This document shows, piece by piece, positions 8,539-18,093 of a DNA stretch of 58,416 nucleotides. The notes beneath the pieces were generated by a model that saw only the letters and a list, made by a program, of their open reading frames with translations, ran no database searches and was not told where the DNA came from. The translations under genes were made by a program, and so were the position numbers. Positions within the stretch are counted from its first letter, which is position 1. Each line of letters starts with the position of its first letter. Source of the DNA: an uncultured SAR86 cluster bacterium (GTDB lineage: Bacteria > Pseudomonadota > Gammaproteobacteria > Magnimaribacterales > AG-339-G14); assembly GCA_902522825.1 (NCBI GenBank), contig CABYXE010000003.1, positions 66,212 through 124,627 of the forward strand. The letters are read 5' to 3'.

Positions 8539-9993
8539 ATGAAAGATTCAATTGCAAAAGGTGTAAGTAATTTAACTCTGATTCTATATGCTTCGGGATC
8601 AGGAACGATGGGCATAAATTCTGCAATTTTTGGTGGATGGGTTTTATTTTATTACAATCAGGTTTTAGGCTTAAATGCAGTTCTCGCCTCCACCGCATTA
8701 GGAATATCTTTGGTATTTGATGCTATCTCAGATCCTTTGGTAGGGGCCTGGTCTGACAGATTTAAATCTAAGTGGGGAAGACGACATCCATTTGTGTACA
8801 TTAGTATCATTCCATTAGCATTGGGATTCTATTTCTTATTTTCTATTCCTTCATCAAGTGACCAAAACTTTCTTTTTTGGAAATTATTGCTATTGGTAAT
8901 CTTAATTAGAATATCTTTAACTTTTTATGAAACTCCAAGAGCTGCTCTTGGCCCAGAACTAACCAAGGAATATGATAGAAGAACTTTTGTGACCGGATGG
9001 TCTTATGTAATGGGAGTGATGGGTGCAATCATTCTTAGTTATTTGATGTATGAGTTTTTTCTTGTAGAAACAGAAGAATTTCAAAAAGATATGGCGTTTT
9101 TAAATCCCATTTCTTATACATATTTAGGAATATCTTCGGCAATTATGATTTTAATTTTTGGATTAACGTCATGTTTAAGCACTCACAAGTTTATTCCAGA
9201 GCTTCACAAACCAACGTCGACGCAAAATTTTTCTTTAAAAAGACTTTTAAATGAATTATTAGAATGTTTTTCGAATAGATCCTGGCTTGCAATTTTAATT
9301 TCAGGTTGTTTTCTTGGACTTCAGGTAGGAATAGGTACTGGGGTGGGAATTTACATAAATAAATTTTTCTGGGAATGGACTCCAGAAGTTTTAGCTCTTT
9401 TTCCAATTGTTTCTGGCATAGGAGCAATAATAGGAGCAGTACTTGCTACTACTATTGCTAGTGGGCAAGAGAAAAGAAATGTTTGTATAACTGTTTTTAT
9501 AATTACAATTCTTACAGCCCCAATTCCCTTAGCTTTAAGATTATTAGACCCATATACTTCTTTAACTTTATTTCCAGAAAATAATACTGAACTTATATGG
9601 TGGATTTTAATACTCCATACAGGTATCGAAGATTTATTGAGAGCAATGGGTTTTACTTTAGTAATATCTATGATTTACGACATAGTTGAGAATAGCGAAA
9701 TCACTACTGGAAGGAGAGATGAAGGAATTTTTATGACCGGGCCTGGATTAATTCAAAAAATTCTTTCTGGTCTTGGAATTTTTATTCTTGGATTTGTATT
9801 GCAGTATTTGAATTTCGATCCAAACATGACATCTAATATCAAATCAACTCCACCTATAAACGAGCTAGTTTTATTTCAAATAACCGTTGGGCCGCTTTTG
9901 ACACTAATCGGAACTTCATTTCTTTTTTTATATAACATTTCTAGAGACTCTCATCATGATGCTGTTGAATCTCTAGGCTATGATGAAAATTAA
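8539..9993 (+). CDS. MFS transporter, GPH (glycoside-pentoside-hexuronide) family
   Basis: A 484-residue 12-helix permease. The GPH signature is clear: FDAISDPLVGAWSDR followed by WGRRHPF at about residues 62-88, then ETPRAALGPEL. GPH proteins are sodium- or proton-coupled importers of sugars or glycosides. The closest feature within the window is the second GPH transporter at 13030 (same ALGPEL, HKFI/HKHI and GRR-EG motifs), so they are paralogs. No ribosome site is visible upstream. The stop overlaps the rhomboid ATG by one base. Confidence 0.88.
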   Translation: MKDSIAKGVSNLTLILYASGSGTMGINSAIFGGWVLFYYNQVLGLNAVLASTALGISLVFDAISDPLVGAWSDRFKSKWGRRHPFVYISIIPLALGFYFLFSIPSSSDQNFLFWKLLLLVILIRISLTFYETPRAALGPELTKEYDRRTFVTGWSYVMGVMGAIILSYLMYEFFLVETEEFQKDMAFLNPISYTYLGISSAIMILIFGLTSCLSTHKFIPELHKPTSTQNFSLKRLLNELLECFSNRSWLAILISGCFLGLQVGIGTGVGIYINKFFWEWTPEVLALFPIVSGIGAIIGAVLATTIASGQEKRNVCITVFIITILTAPIPLALRLLDPYTSLTLFPENNTELIWWILILHTGIEDLLRAMGFTLVISMIYDIVENSEITTGRRDEGIFMTGPGLIQKILSGLGIFILGFVLQYLNFDPNMTSNIKSTPPINELVLFQITVGPLLTLIGTSFLFLYNISRDSHHDAVESLGYDEN

Positions 9994-10784
9994 TGTTTTT
10001 TCCAATATCAGACGATAATCCAAGTAAAACACTACCGCTGATTACATATATATTAATTGGTATATGTGTATTTGTATTTTTTTTACAAATTCTTTCAGAG
10101 ATGAATCCCATCATTTACTACAATTTCGGCTTTATAGCTTCAAATTTTTTTAATTCCAATTCTTTTGTCGATGCATTTATTCCAGTGATAACTTCTATGT
10201 TTATTCATGGAGGTTTTGCACACATAATCGGAAATCTTCTTTATTTATGGATATTTGGAGATAACGTAGAAGATTCGATGGGAAGAGCAAGGTTTGTACT
10301 TTTTTATATTCTTTGTGGTGCATCTGGAGCTATCCTGCAAGGTATCGTAGATCCAACTTCGAATATACCAATGGTTGGCGCTAGTGGAGCTATAGCAGGA
10401 GTTTTAGGAGCGTATTTATTATTATTTCCTCAAGCAAATGTAAGATGTTTAATTTTTATTATAATTTTTATCCAAATGATTAGAGTGCCTGCATTTATAG
10501 TCTTAGGTATTTGGATATTAGGTCAATTTTTTAGTCTACCCGGATCCTTAGATTCCTCCGGAGGAACGGCTTACCTTGCTCACATAGGAGGTTTTTTAAC
10601 AGGAATGATATTGATACCATTTTTTAAAAAAACCAATGTAAGATTACTTCAGGAAAAAAATAGTATTCCATGGGCGATGGAATCAAACTTTAATTTAAGA
10701 AAGAATTCGAACAAGATTGAAACTAATGACTTTATTAATAATTTTATAAATAAATCAGAAGATGAGGTAAAAAAACGCAAATGA
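9993..10784 (+). CDS. rhomboid family intramembrane serine protease
   Basis: A 263-residue membrane protein with the rhomboid catalytic dyad Ser131 (GASGAIAGV) and His197 (AHIGGFLTG), and the conserved FIHGGFAHIIGNLLYLW segment (His72, Asn81). Six or seven membrane segments are seen. It cuts single-pass membrane proteins within the bilayer. It lies between transporter and DUF3604 genes with overlaps on both sides (TAATG and ATGA), so it belongs to that operon. The N-terminal FPISDDNPSKTLP is typical of the large bacterial rhomboid group. Confidence 0.93.
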   Translation: MFFPISDDNPSKTLPLITYILIGICVFVFFLQILSEMNPIIYYNFGFIASNFFNSNSFVDAFIPVITSMFIHGGFAHIIGNLLYLWIFGDNVEDSMGRARFVLFYILCGASGAILQGIVDPTSNIPMVGASGAIAGVLGAYLLLFPQANVRCLIFIIIFIQMIRVPAFIVLGIWILGQFFSLPGSLDSSGGTAYLAHIGGFLTGMILIPFFKKTNVRLLQEKNSIPWAMESNFNLRKNSNKIETNDFINNFINKSEDEVKKRK

Positions 10785-13024
10785 GAATATTTTTAAAATC
10801 TATGTTTTGGCTTTTTGGTGTTGTTTTAACAATCGTAATTATAATTTCAGCTTATTATTTCGCTTTTTTCTTTAACTTTTTTGGCACGTTAGAAACTTCT
10901 GGTATGAATTTAAACAAACCATATCCAGATTATCTTCTTCAATCAAAAATACAGTCTCAGTTAAAACATACTAATACTGAAAAACAAATTTTATTTGGCG
11001 ATACTCACGTCCATTCTACTTACTCAACCGACGCATTTTTATGGAGTTTAAAAAATTTCAATGGAGAGGGGCCTCATTTAATGGCCGAAGCGTGTGATTA
11101 CGCAAGATTCTGTTCCGCTATAGATTTCTGGGTAAATACAGATCATGCGGAAGCAAGCACTCCTAGAAAGTGGTCTGAGACAATAAAAGCTGTTCAGAAT
11201 TGTGAAGCGGTTAATCAAGGCGATAGAGCAAAAGACTTAATAAGCTTTGTTGGGTACGAATGGACTCAAATAAATCCGAGTGACAAAGAAGACCATTATG
11301 GACATAAAAATGTATTGTTTCTTGAGACTGACGAGAAACTTCTTCCAAATGTTCCTTTCGGAGCAGCTGGATACACTTCAGCAGGTTTTAGAGATCGAGA
11401 GGGGCTCGTAAATGCAAAAATAAATATGCTTTCTGCTTCGATAGTGGACTTTTCAAATAGAAATAGATATGCAGACTTTATAGCTTTTTACGAAGAAGTT
11501 GTTGCTAACCCAGATTGTGATCCTGAAGATATTAATTATCTTGACTGTTATAAATCTGTTTATACGCCCAAAGACTTATTTTCAATTTTAGAAACCGTTC
11601 AGTCTGATTCAATTGTGATTCCTCATGGAAATACCTGGGGCTATTATACTCCAACAGAATCTAGTTGGGATAAACAGCTTTTGAATGAAATGCATGATCC
11701 CTCTAAACAAATTTCTATTGAAGTTTTTTCAGGGCATGGAAATTCAGAGGAATATAGAGATTGGACAGGAACACTTACCAAAAAAGGAACTAAAACATGC
11801 CCAGCTCCAACGGAAAATTACTTGCCTTCCTGCTGGAGAGCTGGAGAAATTATCCAAGAAAGATGCTTGGAAAATGGATCAAGCGAAGAAATATGTTTAG
11901 CAAGGGCAGAACTGGCTAGACAGACATATATAGAAGGTGGTCAATATGGTCATTGGTCTGTGATGGGAGCAGAACCATCTGATTGGTTGGATTCAGGTCA
12001 ATGTAAAGATTGTTTTGTGCCAGCCTTTAATATGCGACCCAATGCTTCAGTTCAATATGCCTTAGCATTAAGAAAATTTGAGGGGGAAAAAATAAATTCT
12101 TTTGACTTTGGTTTTATTGCCTCAAGTGATAATCATAGAGCAAGACCAGGAACAGGTTACAAAGCAATCGATAGGCTAGTTACAACAGAAGCAAATGGTC
12201 CATCAAGCCAATTTTTTTATGAAAATATTTATCCGGTAGAACAAAAATCTGATATTCCATGGGAGGTAGTTCCCAGTGAAATTAATACAGCTAGCGAATT
12301 AACTATGTTTGAAGCTGAGAGGCAATCGTCTTTTTTTACGACGGGTGGATTAGCTGCTGTTCATGTATCTAAAAGAGATAGAAATGGAATATGGGAAGGT
12401 TTTAAAAAGAAAGAAACATATGCAACCAGTGGGCCACGAATTTTACTATGGTTTGATCTTATAAATTCAGAAATAGGGAGATTACCTATGGGTTCAAAAG
12501 CAGAGATGTCTAAAAATCCTATTTTTGAAGTAAAAGCAGTTGGATCATTTAAACAAAAGCCTGGATGTCCAGACCTAGGTTTATCTAAGTCCGAAAATGA
12601 AAAGATCATGAAACTTTGCAAAAATGAATGTTTTAACCCTTCAGAAGATAGAAGAGAGATAACAAGAATAGAAATTATAAAAATAACCCCTCAAAATTAT
12701 AACGATGAACCGGTTAATGATTTAATTAAAGATGTTTGGAAAATTCATGAATGTAAACCTAATTCTCAAGGGGAATGCAGATTTAGATTTTCAGATCCTG
12801 ACTATTCAAAAGATGGCAGAGACAGTGTTTATTATGTAAGAGCAATAGAAGAACCATCTTTAAGAATTAATGGCGGCAATTTAAGATGTGATTATGATGA
12901 GAATGGAATTTGTAAGAAAGTGAATATTTGCCATGGCGGATTTCAAACTAATAGAGACGATAATTGCACTATGCTTTCAGAAGAAAGAGCATGGTCTTCG
13001 CCTATTTATATAGATCAATTTTAA
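10781..13024 (+). CDS. DUF3604 domain protein, membrane-anchored
   Basis: A 747-residue protein of the DUF3604 family, whose reaction is not established. One N-terminal membrane helix (about 8-35) is followed by a large domain, probably extracytoplasmic. It opens with LFGDTHVHSTYSTDA (His76, His78), a PHP-like metal motif. Further candidate ligands follow in NTDHAEAS, GYEWTQ, IPHGNTWGYY and ASSDNHRARPG. The many Cys residues (for example CEAVN, CDPED, CKDC and CHGG) suggest disulfides and export. The gene is embedded between two GPH transporters, which suggests that it acts on the substrate or a precursor of those transporters; that link is inference. Confidence 0.85.
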   Translation: MRIFLKSMFWLFGVVLTIVIIISAYYFAFFFNFFGTLETSGMNLNKPYPDYLLQSKIQSQLKHTNTEKQILFGDTHVHSTYSTDAFLWSLKNFNGEGPHLMAEACDYARFCSAIDFWVNTDHAEASTPRKWSETIKAVQNCEAVNQGDRAKDLISFVGYEWTQINPSDKEDHYGHKNVLFLETDEKLLPNVPFGAAGYTSAGFRDREGLVNAKINMLSASIVDFSNRNRYADFIAFYEEVVANPDCDPEDINYLDCYKSVYTPKDLFSILETVQSDSIVIPHGNTWGYYTPTESSWDKQLLNEMHDPSKQISIEVFSGHGNSEEYRDWTGTLTKKGTKTCPAPTENYLPSCWRAGEIIQERCLENGSSEEICLARAELARQTYIEGGQYGHWSVMGAEPSDWLDSGQCKDCFVPAFNMRPNASVQYALALRKFEGEKINSFDFGFIASSDNHRARPGTGYKAIDRLVTTEANGPSSQFFYENIYPVEQKSDIPWEVVPSEINTASELTMFEAERQSSFFTTGGLAAVHVSKRDRNGIWEGFKKKETYATSGPRILLWFDLINSEIGRLPMGSKAEMSKNPIFEVKAVGSFKQKPGCPDLGLSKSENEKIMKLCKNECFNPSEDRREITRIEIIKITPQNYNDEPVNDLIKDVWKIHECKPNSQGECRFRFSDPDYSKDGRDSVYYVRAIEEPSLRINGGNLRCDYDENGICKKVNICHGGFQTNRDDNCTMLSEERAWSSPIYIDQF

Positions 13025-13029
13025 AATAG

Positions 13030-14454
13030 ATGACTACTGAAAAATTACCAGTTTTAACAAAATTTTTATATGGGTTTGGTTCTATGTCTTATGGCATAAA
13101 AGATAATGCCTTTGCTTATTTTTTGTTATTTGTATACGTTCAGATTTTTGGTCTTGCACCTGACTTAGCAGGTTTAGCTATTCTTTTAATGTTGGTATTT
13201 GATGCTTTTTCTGACCCTTTAGTTGGCTATTTTTCGGATCGTCATAGATCTGCTTGGGGTCGAAGACATCCGTTCATGTATTTCTCTGCTATTCCAGTAA
13301 GTTTATCCTTTTTTCTCCTATGGGATCCTCCGCAAGAATTATCTCAAACACAGCTTTTTTTCTATTTGCTTGGTATTGGAGTATTTATAAGAACAGCTAT
13401 TACTTTTTATGAAATTCCTAGTACTGCTTTAGGGCCTGAATTATCTAAAGATTATGTTGAGAGAAGTTCTTTATTGTCATATCGATATTGGTTTGGATGG
13501 TGGGGTGGACTTTTAGTTTGGAACTCGCTTTGGATATTTGTTGTCTACAGCAGTTATACAGGTACGACAGACGCACGATATCTTCCAGAAACTTGGAAAA
13601 TTTATGGATTAGTTTGTAGCGCAGTTATGTTCGTCGCAATAATGGTCACTGCATTAGGAACACACAAGCATATTAAAGATTTACACACACCTGAAGTAAA
13701 AAAGATTTCTTTAAAAAGAACTTTAGGCGAGCTTTGGGAAACAGTCACAATTAGTAGAGATTATTTAGTTTTGTTTTTAGCAATGATTATTACTAGCATT
13801 GCATCAGGAATTGCCACTAATTTAACCTTATTTTTTTATAGTTATTTTTGGGAATTCAGTCCTGTAAATATCTTAACTATAGGCTTAACTTTATTTCTTA
13901 CGCCATTAGTAGGATTGAAAGTTTCACCATTTCTTGCAGCAAAATTTGGCAAAAGAACCACTATTTTGTATTTGTTCATGTTCGCATTTGTTGCTGAAAA
14001 CTTGATTATTTTAATGAGAGTTTTGGATTTATTACCAAATAACGATTCATCATTTATTTTGCCATTAGTGCTTATATTTCATTGGATTGCAGTTAGTTGC
14101 CAAATAATTTCATATACAACACTGGCTTCTATGGTATTCGATACAGTTGAAGAAGTTGAAAAGTTAACGGGCAGAAGAATGGAAGGTACTCTGCTTGCTG
14201 CAAGATCTTTTGCTGCAAAATGTATGAGTGGTGCAGGAGCATTTTTAGCTGGATTAATTCTCTCTTTTTCAGCTTGGCCAAAAGGAGCAGTTGCAGGACA
14301 GGTAGAATCTAATATTTTGAATAGCGTAGGACTATGGGCAATATCTATTTCTGCTATTTTATGGATTTCTGCTATTTTTGTTTTTTCAAAAGTAAAAATG
14401 ACAAGATCTTCTCATGAAGAAAATCTTGGAGAATTAAATTACTCAAATGATTAA
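13030..14454 (+). CDS. MFS transporter, GPH family (second copy)
   Basis: A 474-residue 12-helix permease, paralogous to the gene at 8539. It has VFDAFSDPLVGYFSDR plus WGRRHPF, ITFYEIPSTALGPEL, and GRRMEGTLLAARSF near helix 10-11. It starts 5 nt after the DUF3604 stop and its last 8 nt overlap bolA. Two distinct GPH permeases in one operon suggest two related substrates or an uptake/export pair. Confidence 0.88.
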   Translation: MTTEKLPVLTKFLYGFGSMSYGIKDNAFAYFLLFVYVQIFGLAPDLAGLAILLMLVFDAFSDPLVGYFSDRHRSAWGRRHPFMYFSAIPVSLSFFLLWDPPQELSQTQLFFYLLGIGVFIRTAITFYEIPSTALGPELSKDYVERSSLLSYRYWFGWWGGLLVWNSLWIFVVYSSYTGTTDARYLPETWKIYGLVCSAVMFVAIMVTALGTHKHIKDLHTPEVKKISLKRTLGELWETVTISRDYLVLFLAMIITSIASGIATNLTLFFYSYFWEFSPVNILTIGLTLFLTPLVGLKVSPFLAAKFGKRTTILYLFMFAFVAENLIILMRVLDLLPNNDSSFILPLVLIFHWIAVSCQIISYTTLASMVFDTVEEVEKLTGRRMEGTLLAARSFAAKCMSGAGAFLAGLILSFSAWPKGAVAGQVESNILNSVGLWAISISAILWISAIFVFSKVKMTRSSHEENLGELNYSND

Positions 14455-14755
14455 AGTTCAAATCGAAGACCAACTTAATACAGGTTTAGATCCTTGGCAT
14501 TTAGAAGTAATTAACGAATCACCGAATCATAATGTGCCTGATGGGGCAGAGTCTCATTTTAAAATAATAATCGTCTCAAAAGAGTTTTCTGAACTTAGGA
14601 TGGTTAAAAGACATCAGATGATATATTCAATTCTTTCAGAAGAAATGAAATTAATTCATGCCATTGCTATTCATCCGTTTACACCTGAAGAATGGAAAGA
14701 AAAAACAGGCGAAGAGCTCAAATCACCTAAATGTCTTGGTGGAGGAAATGATTGA
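14447..14755 (+). CDS. bolA: BolA family protein
   Basis: 102 residues with the BolA core: HNVPDGAESHFKI, FSELRMVKRHQMIYSIL and IHAIAIHPFTPEEW. BolA proteins pair with monothiol glutaredoxins in Fe-S handling and have a DNA-binding-like fold. The conserved His in RHQMIY is present. It overlaps the transporter by 8 nt, and the next gene begins within its last codon. Confidence 0.9.
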   Translation: MIKVQIEDQLNTGLDPWHLEVINESPNHNVPDGAESHFKIIIVSKEFSELRMVKRHQMIYSILSEEMKLIHAIAIHPFTPEEWKEKTGEELKSPKCLGGGND

Positions 14756-15639
14756 TTGTCAAAAAAAAGAAAGGTTTTTATACATATACTTTTTATAATT
14801 GTATTTATATTAAAAATCCCTCGTCACTAAGACAAAAAATCAGAAAACAAGCAGAAAATCTTAAGATAATTGGTACGATTATCCTCACGGAAGAGGGCAT
14901 TAATTCTACGATTTCTTCAGAATCAAAAAAGAATCTAGACAGCATGATTTTACTTCTCGAAAAAAAATTTGGAAGAATTGTGTTTCGAGATTCTTTTTCT
15001 GAAAAAAAGCCCTTTAAAAGATTAAAAGTAAAAGTTAGAAAAGAGGTTGTCCCATCTAATACCGAGATTTTAATTAATAAGAGCACGAGTAATTATATTA
15101 AACCCGAAAAATGGGACGATTTTATTAAACAAAAGTTTGTTTTAACAATAGATGTAAGAAATGAATATGAAGTCGAAGTAGGAACCTTTAATAATTCTAT
15201 TTCTCCAAAAACAAAGAATTTTAAAGAATTTAATGAGTTTATTAATAATTCTAAAAACGATTTCAAAAATAAGAAAATAGCTATTTTTTGTACAGGAGGT
15301 ATTAGGTGTGAAAAAGCATCTGCTTTATTTCTTCATCAAGGCTTTGAAGACGTATACCAACTGGAAGGAGGCATATTAAATTACTTTGATAAAGCTAATG
15401 ATAAAAAAAACTTTGATGGAGAGTGTTTCGTCTTCGACGAGAGAGTTACTGTAGATAAAAATCTTTCTCCTGGCGATTATACTCAATGTTTTGCTTGCAG
15501 AAGACCTATAGCTAAAAGAGATTCAAATAGACCTGAATACATAGAAGGTATTTCTTGCCATAATTGCATTGATGAAAAAACCGATAAAGATAGAAAAAGA
15601 TTTGCTGAGCGTCAAAAACAGAATAATTTAAAAAATTAA
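14752..15639 (+). CDS. trhO: tRNA uridine(34) hydroxylase TrhO (rhodanese family)
   Basis: TrhO (YceA) carries out oxygen-dependent hydroxylation of U34 in tRNA. The 295-residue protein has the N-terminal acylphosphatase-like domain (EGINSTIS), the rhodanese domain with active-site loop FCTGGIRCEKA near residue 180, and the C-terminal Cys cluster CFACRRP...CHNC. The only plausible start is TTG at 14752, overlapping the bolA stop; the next in-frame starts are far inside the conserved domain. The protein is slightly shorter than E. coli YceA because the N-terminus is trimmed. Confidence 0.9.
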   Translation: MIVKKKKGFYTYTFYNCIYIKNPSSLRQKIRKQAENLKIIGTIILTEEGINSTISSESKKNLDSMILLLEKKFGRIVFRDSFSEKKPFKRLKVKVRKEVVPSNTEILINKSTSNYIKPEKWDDFIKQKFVLTIDVRNEYEVEVGTFNNSISPKTKNFKEFNEFINNSKNDFKNKKIAIFCTGGIRCEKASALFLHQGFEDVYQLEGGILNYFDKANDKKNFDGECFVFDERVTVDKNLSPGDYTQCFACRRPIAKRDSNRPEYIEGISCHNCIDEKTDKDRKRFAERQKQNNLKN

Positions 15640-15641
15640 AT

Positions 15642-18092
15642 ATGAATTTTTTGCATTGGATATCTGAATATCCCAAATCAAATATAACAATTTTATTTTT
15701 TATAAGTTTATTTCTTGGGTTGGGTATTTCAAATTTTAAATTAGATGCTTCGTCGGATACTCTTCTTTTAGAAAATGATCCAGATTTAAAGCTTTATAGA
15801 GAAAATTCTGAAAAATATGGATCCAATGATTTCTTAATTGTTACTTTTAGCCCCAAACAAGAACTTCTTTCTAAGCAATCAATTTCACTAATTAAAGAAA
15901 TAGTAAAAGAAATTTCTTCCTTGGAAAGAGTTGAAAGTGTTTTAACACTTTTAGATGTTCCCTTATTAGAGAGTAACTCCAATTTATCTTTAAATGACGT
16001 TGCGGATAATGTAACGACCCTTAATTCAGAAGAAATAGATTTAGATTTGGCTAAAAGAGTTTTTGCCTCTAATACTGTTTACCAAAATTTATTAATAAGT
16101 GATGACCTTAACACTACAGCTTTTCAAGTAACGTTAAAAAGAAATATTGAATATGAAAATCTAATCAACGAAAGATATTTAATCTACGAATCTTCTTCTT
16201 CGAATAAAGAAGAAAAGCTTAAAGAAGTTAGCCAATTAATAGAAATAGAAAAAAATAAGTCTTCTTTGGACGACGAAAAGTTGGTTTCTTCAATGAGACT
16301 GTTGTTATCGTCTTACCAAGATTACGGAGAACTTTTTTTAGGCGGCGGGGCTATGATTACTGTCGATACAATAAAATTTATTTCACAAGATTTAGTTGTG
16401 TTTGGTCTTACAGTCTTAATGATATTTATTCTGGTTTTGTCATTTATTTTTAGAAATTTTTTCTGGGTATTAATTCCATTAGTTACAGCAACTCTAACTT
16501 CATTATTGAGTATGGGTGTAGTTGGATGGTTTGGCTGGAAGGTAACAGTAGTCTCAGCGAATTTTGTTTCTATCTTAATGATTATAAGTATTTCATTGAT
16601 GGTGCATTTAATAGTTAGATATCAAGAATTAGGAGCTCTGAATAAAGAAAGCAATCAAAAAGATTTAGTTAAGCAGACGTTAAATCAAATGTTTTTACCA
16701 TGTTTATATACTGCTCTTACTACAATAGCTGCATTTGCATCTTTAGTGGTGAGCGATATCAAACCAATAATTGATTTTGGCTTAATAATGGTTATCGGAA
16801 TTATAATTACTTTTATTTTTGCCTTTATATTATTTGGTTCTTATACATCAGCATTAAGAAAAGAATCTCTAGATTTAGGCTTAGATAAGTCAAAAAATAT
16901 CACTTTGTATATTCATAAATTTGTTGAGAGATACCCTATACAAATTTTAATAATATCTTCTGTTATTTTCTTATTCTCAATAGTAGGAATTTCAAAATTG
17001 ACAGTTGAAAATAAGTTTATAGATTACTTCAAATCAACAACCGAAATTTATAAAGGATTATCCTTAATAGATAAAAAGTTAGGCGGTACAGCAACTTTAG
17101 ATGTAATCATTGATGCTCCTCAATTAAATGAGAGCGTTATGGACGATTTATTCGATGACGAGTTTGACGATGAAGATTTTGGAGGAATCTTAGATGATGA
17201 AATTGATAAGCAGGGCTACTGGTTTAATACTGAAAATTTAGTCTATTTAGAAACTATTCATGATTACTTAGAAAATAGACCTGAAATAGGTAAAGTTTTG
17301 TCTGTTTCAAGCGGAATAAAGTTAGCTGAGATTGCAAATAATAATGAAAGATTAAGTGATCTCGAGCTTGCTTTGCTCAGAAAGTTACTTCCAAAGGATA
17401 TTGAGTCTCAATTACTATCTGCTTATATTACTAACGAAGATAATCAAGTTAGACTTTCAGCGAGAGTCATAGAGTCTTACGAGGGCCTTAATAGAAAAGA
17501 ATTGATAAATTCAATTAAATTTGATTTGGAAAATAAATTTAAAATTGAGGCAGATAGATATAAATTAACAGGTATATCAGTAATTTATAATAACTTGTTA
17601 CAAAGTTTATTCGGCTCTTTAATTGGCAGCATTGGTATTGTTTTTCTGTCAATATTTATTATGTTTTTATTTTTGTTTAGATCGATAAAATTGGCTGCTA
17701 TAGGGATGCTGCCAAATTTTCTTGCTGCGGGAGCAGTAATTGGAACAATTGGACTCACAGGCATCCCTTTAGACGTAATGACAGTGACTGTTGCAGCTGT
17801 AAGTATAGGAATGGGAGTCGACAATACCATTCACTATATTTTTCGATTTAAAAAGGAATATTTAGAATGCGGTGATTATTTAAAAAGTACAAAAAAAACA
17901 CATGCAACAATAGGAAGAGCACTTTTCTACACCTCTTCAACCATCGTATTGGGCTTCTTGGTTTTAGCTACTTCAAACTTTAGTCCAACAATATTCTTTG
18001 GAATCTTCACTTCTTTGTCTATGATAATGGCAATAATAGGGTCTTTGGTTTTATTGCCAGTCCTTTTAATTAAACTTAAAGCTATGAATTGA
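15642..18092 (+). CDS. MMPL/RND superfamily transporter (HAE3-like)
   Basis: An 816-residue protein with two repeats of one membrane helix, a large periplasmic loop and a five-helix bundle (helices about 12-30, 240-400, 430-450 and 665-812). The second bundle holds VSIGMGVDNTIHYIFRF, the sterol-sensing-domain-like motif of MMPL proteins. Such proteins export lipids or hopanoids or act as general efflux pumps. An odd feature is a very acidic stretch in the second periplasmic loop (residues about 501-522, 13 of 22 Asp/Glu). The gene starts 2 nt after trhO and is followed after one base by the racemase gene. Confidence 0.87.
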   Translation: MNFLHWISEYPKSNITILFFISLFLGLGISNFKLDASSDTLLLENDPDLKLYRENSEKYGSNDFLIVTFSPKQELLSKQSISLIKEIVKEISSLERVESVLTLLDVPLLESNSNLSLNDVADNVTTLNSEEIDLDLAKRVFASNTVYQNLLISDDLNTTAFQVTLKRNIEYENLINERYLIYESSSSNKEEKLKEVSQLIEIEKNKSSLDDEKLVSSMRLLLSSYQDYGELFLGGGAMITVDTIKFISQDLVVFGLTVLMIFILVLSFIFRNFFWVLIPLVTATLTSLLSMGVVGWFGWKVTVVSANFVSILMIISISLMVHLIVRYQELGALNKESNQKDLVKQTLNQMFLPCLYTALTTIAAFASLVVSDIKPIIDFGLIMVIGIIITFIFAFILFGSYTSALRKESLDLGLDKSKNITLYIHKFVERYPIQILIISSVIFLFSIVGISKLTVENKFIDYFKSTTEIYKGLSLIDKKLGGTATLDVIIDAPQLNESVMDDLFDDEFDDEDFGGILDDEIDKQGYWFNTENLVYLETIHDYLENRPEIGKVLSVSSGIKLAEIANNNERLSDLELALLRKLLPKDIESQLLSAYITNEDNQVRLSARVIESYEGLNRKELINSIKFDLENKFKIEADRYKLTGISVIYNNLLQSLFGSLIGSIGIVFLSIFIMFLFLFRSIKLAAIGMLPNFLAAGAVIGTIGLTGIPLDVMTVTVAAVSIGMGVDNTIHYIFRFKKEYLECGDYLKSTKKTHATIGRALFYTSSTIVLGFLVLATSNFSPTIFFGIFTSLSMIMAIIGSLVLLPVLLIKLKAMN

Positions 18093-18093
18093 T

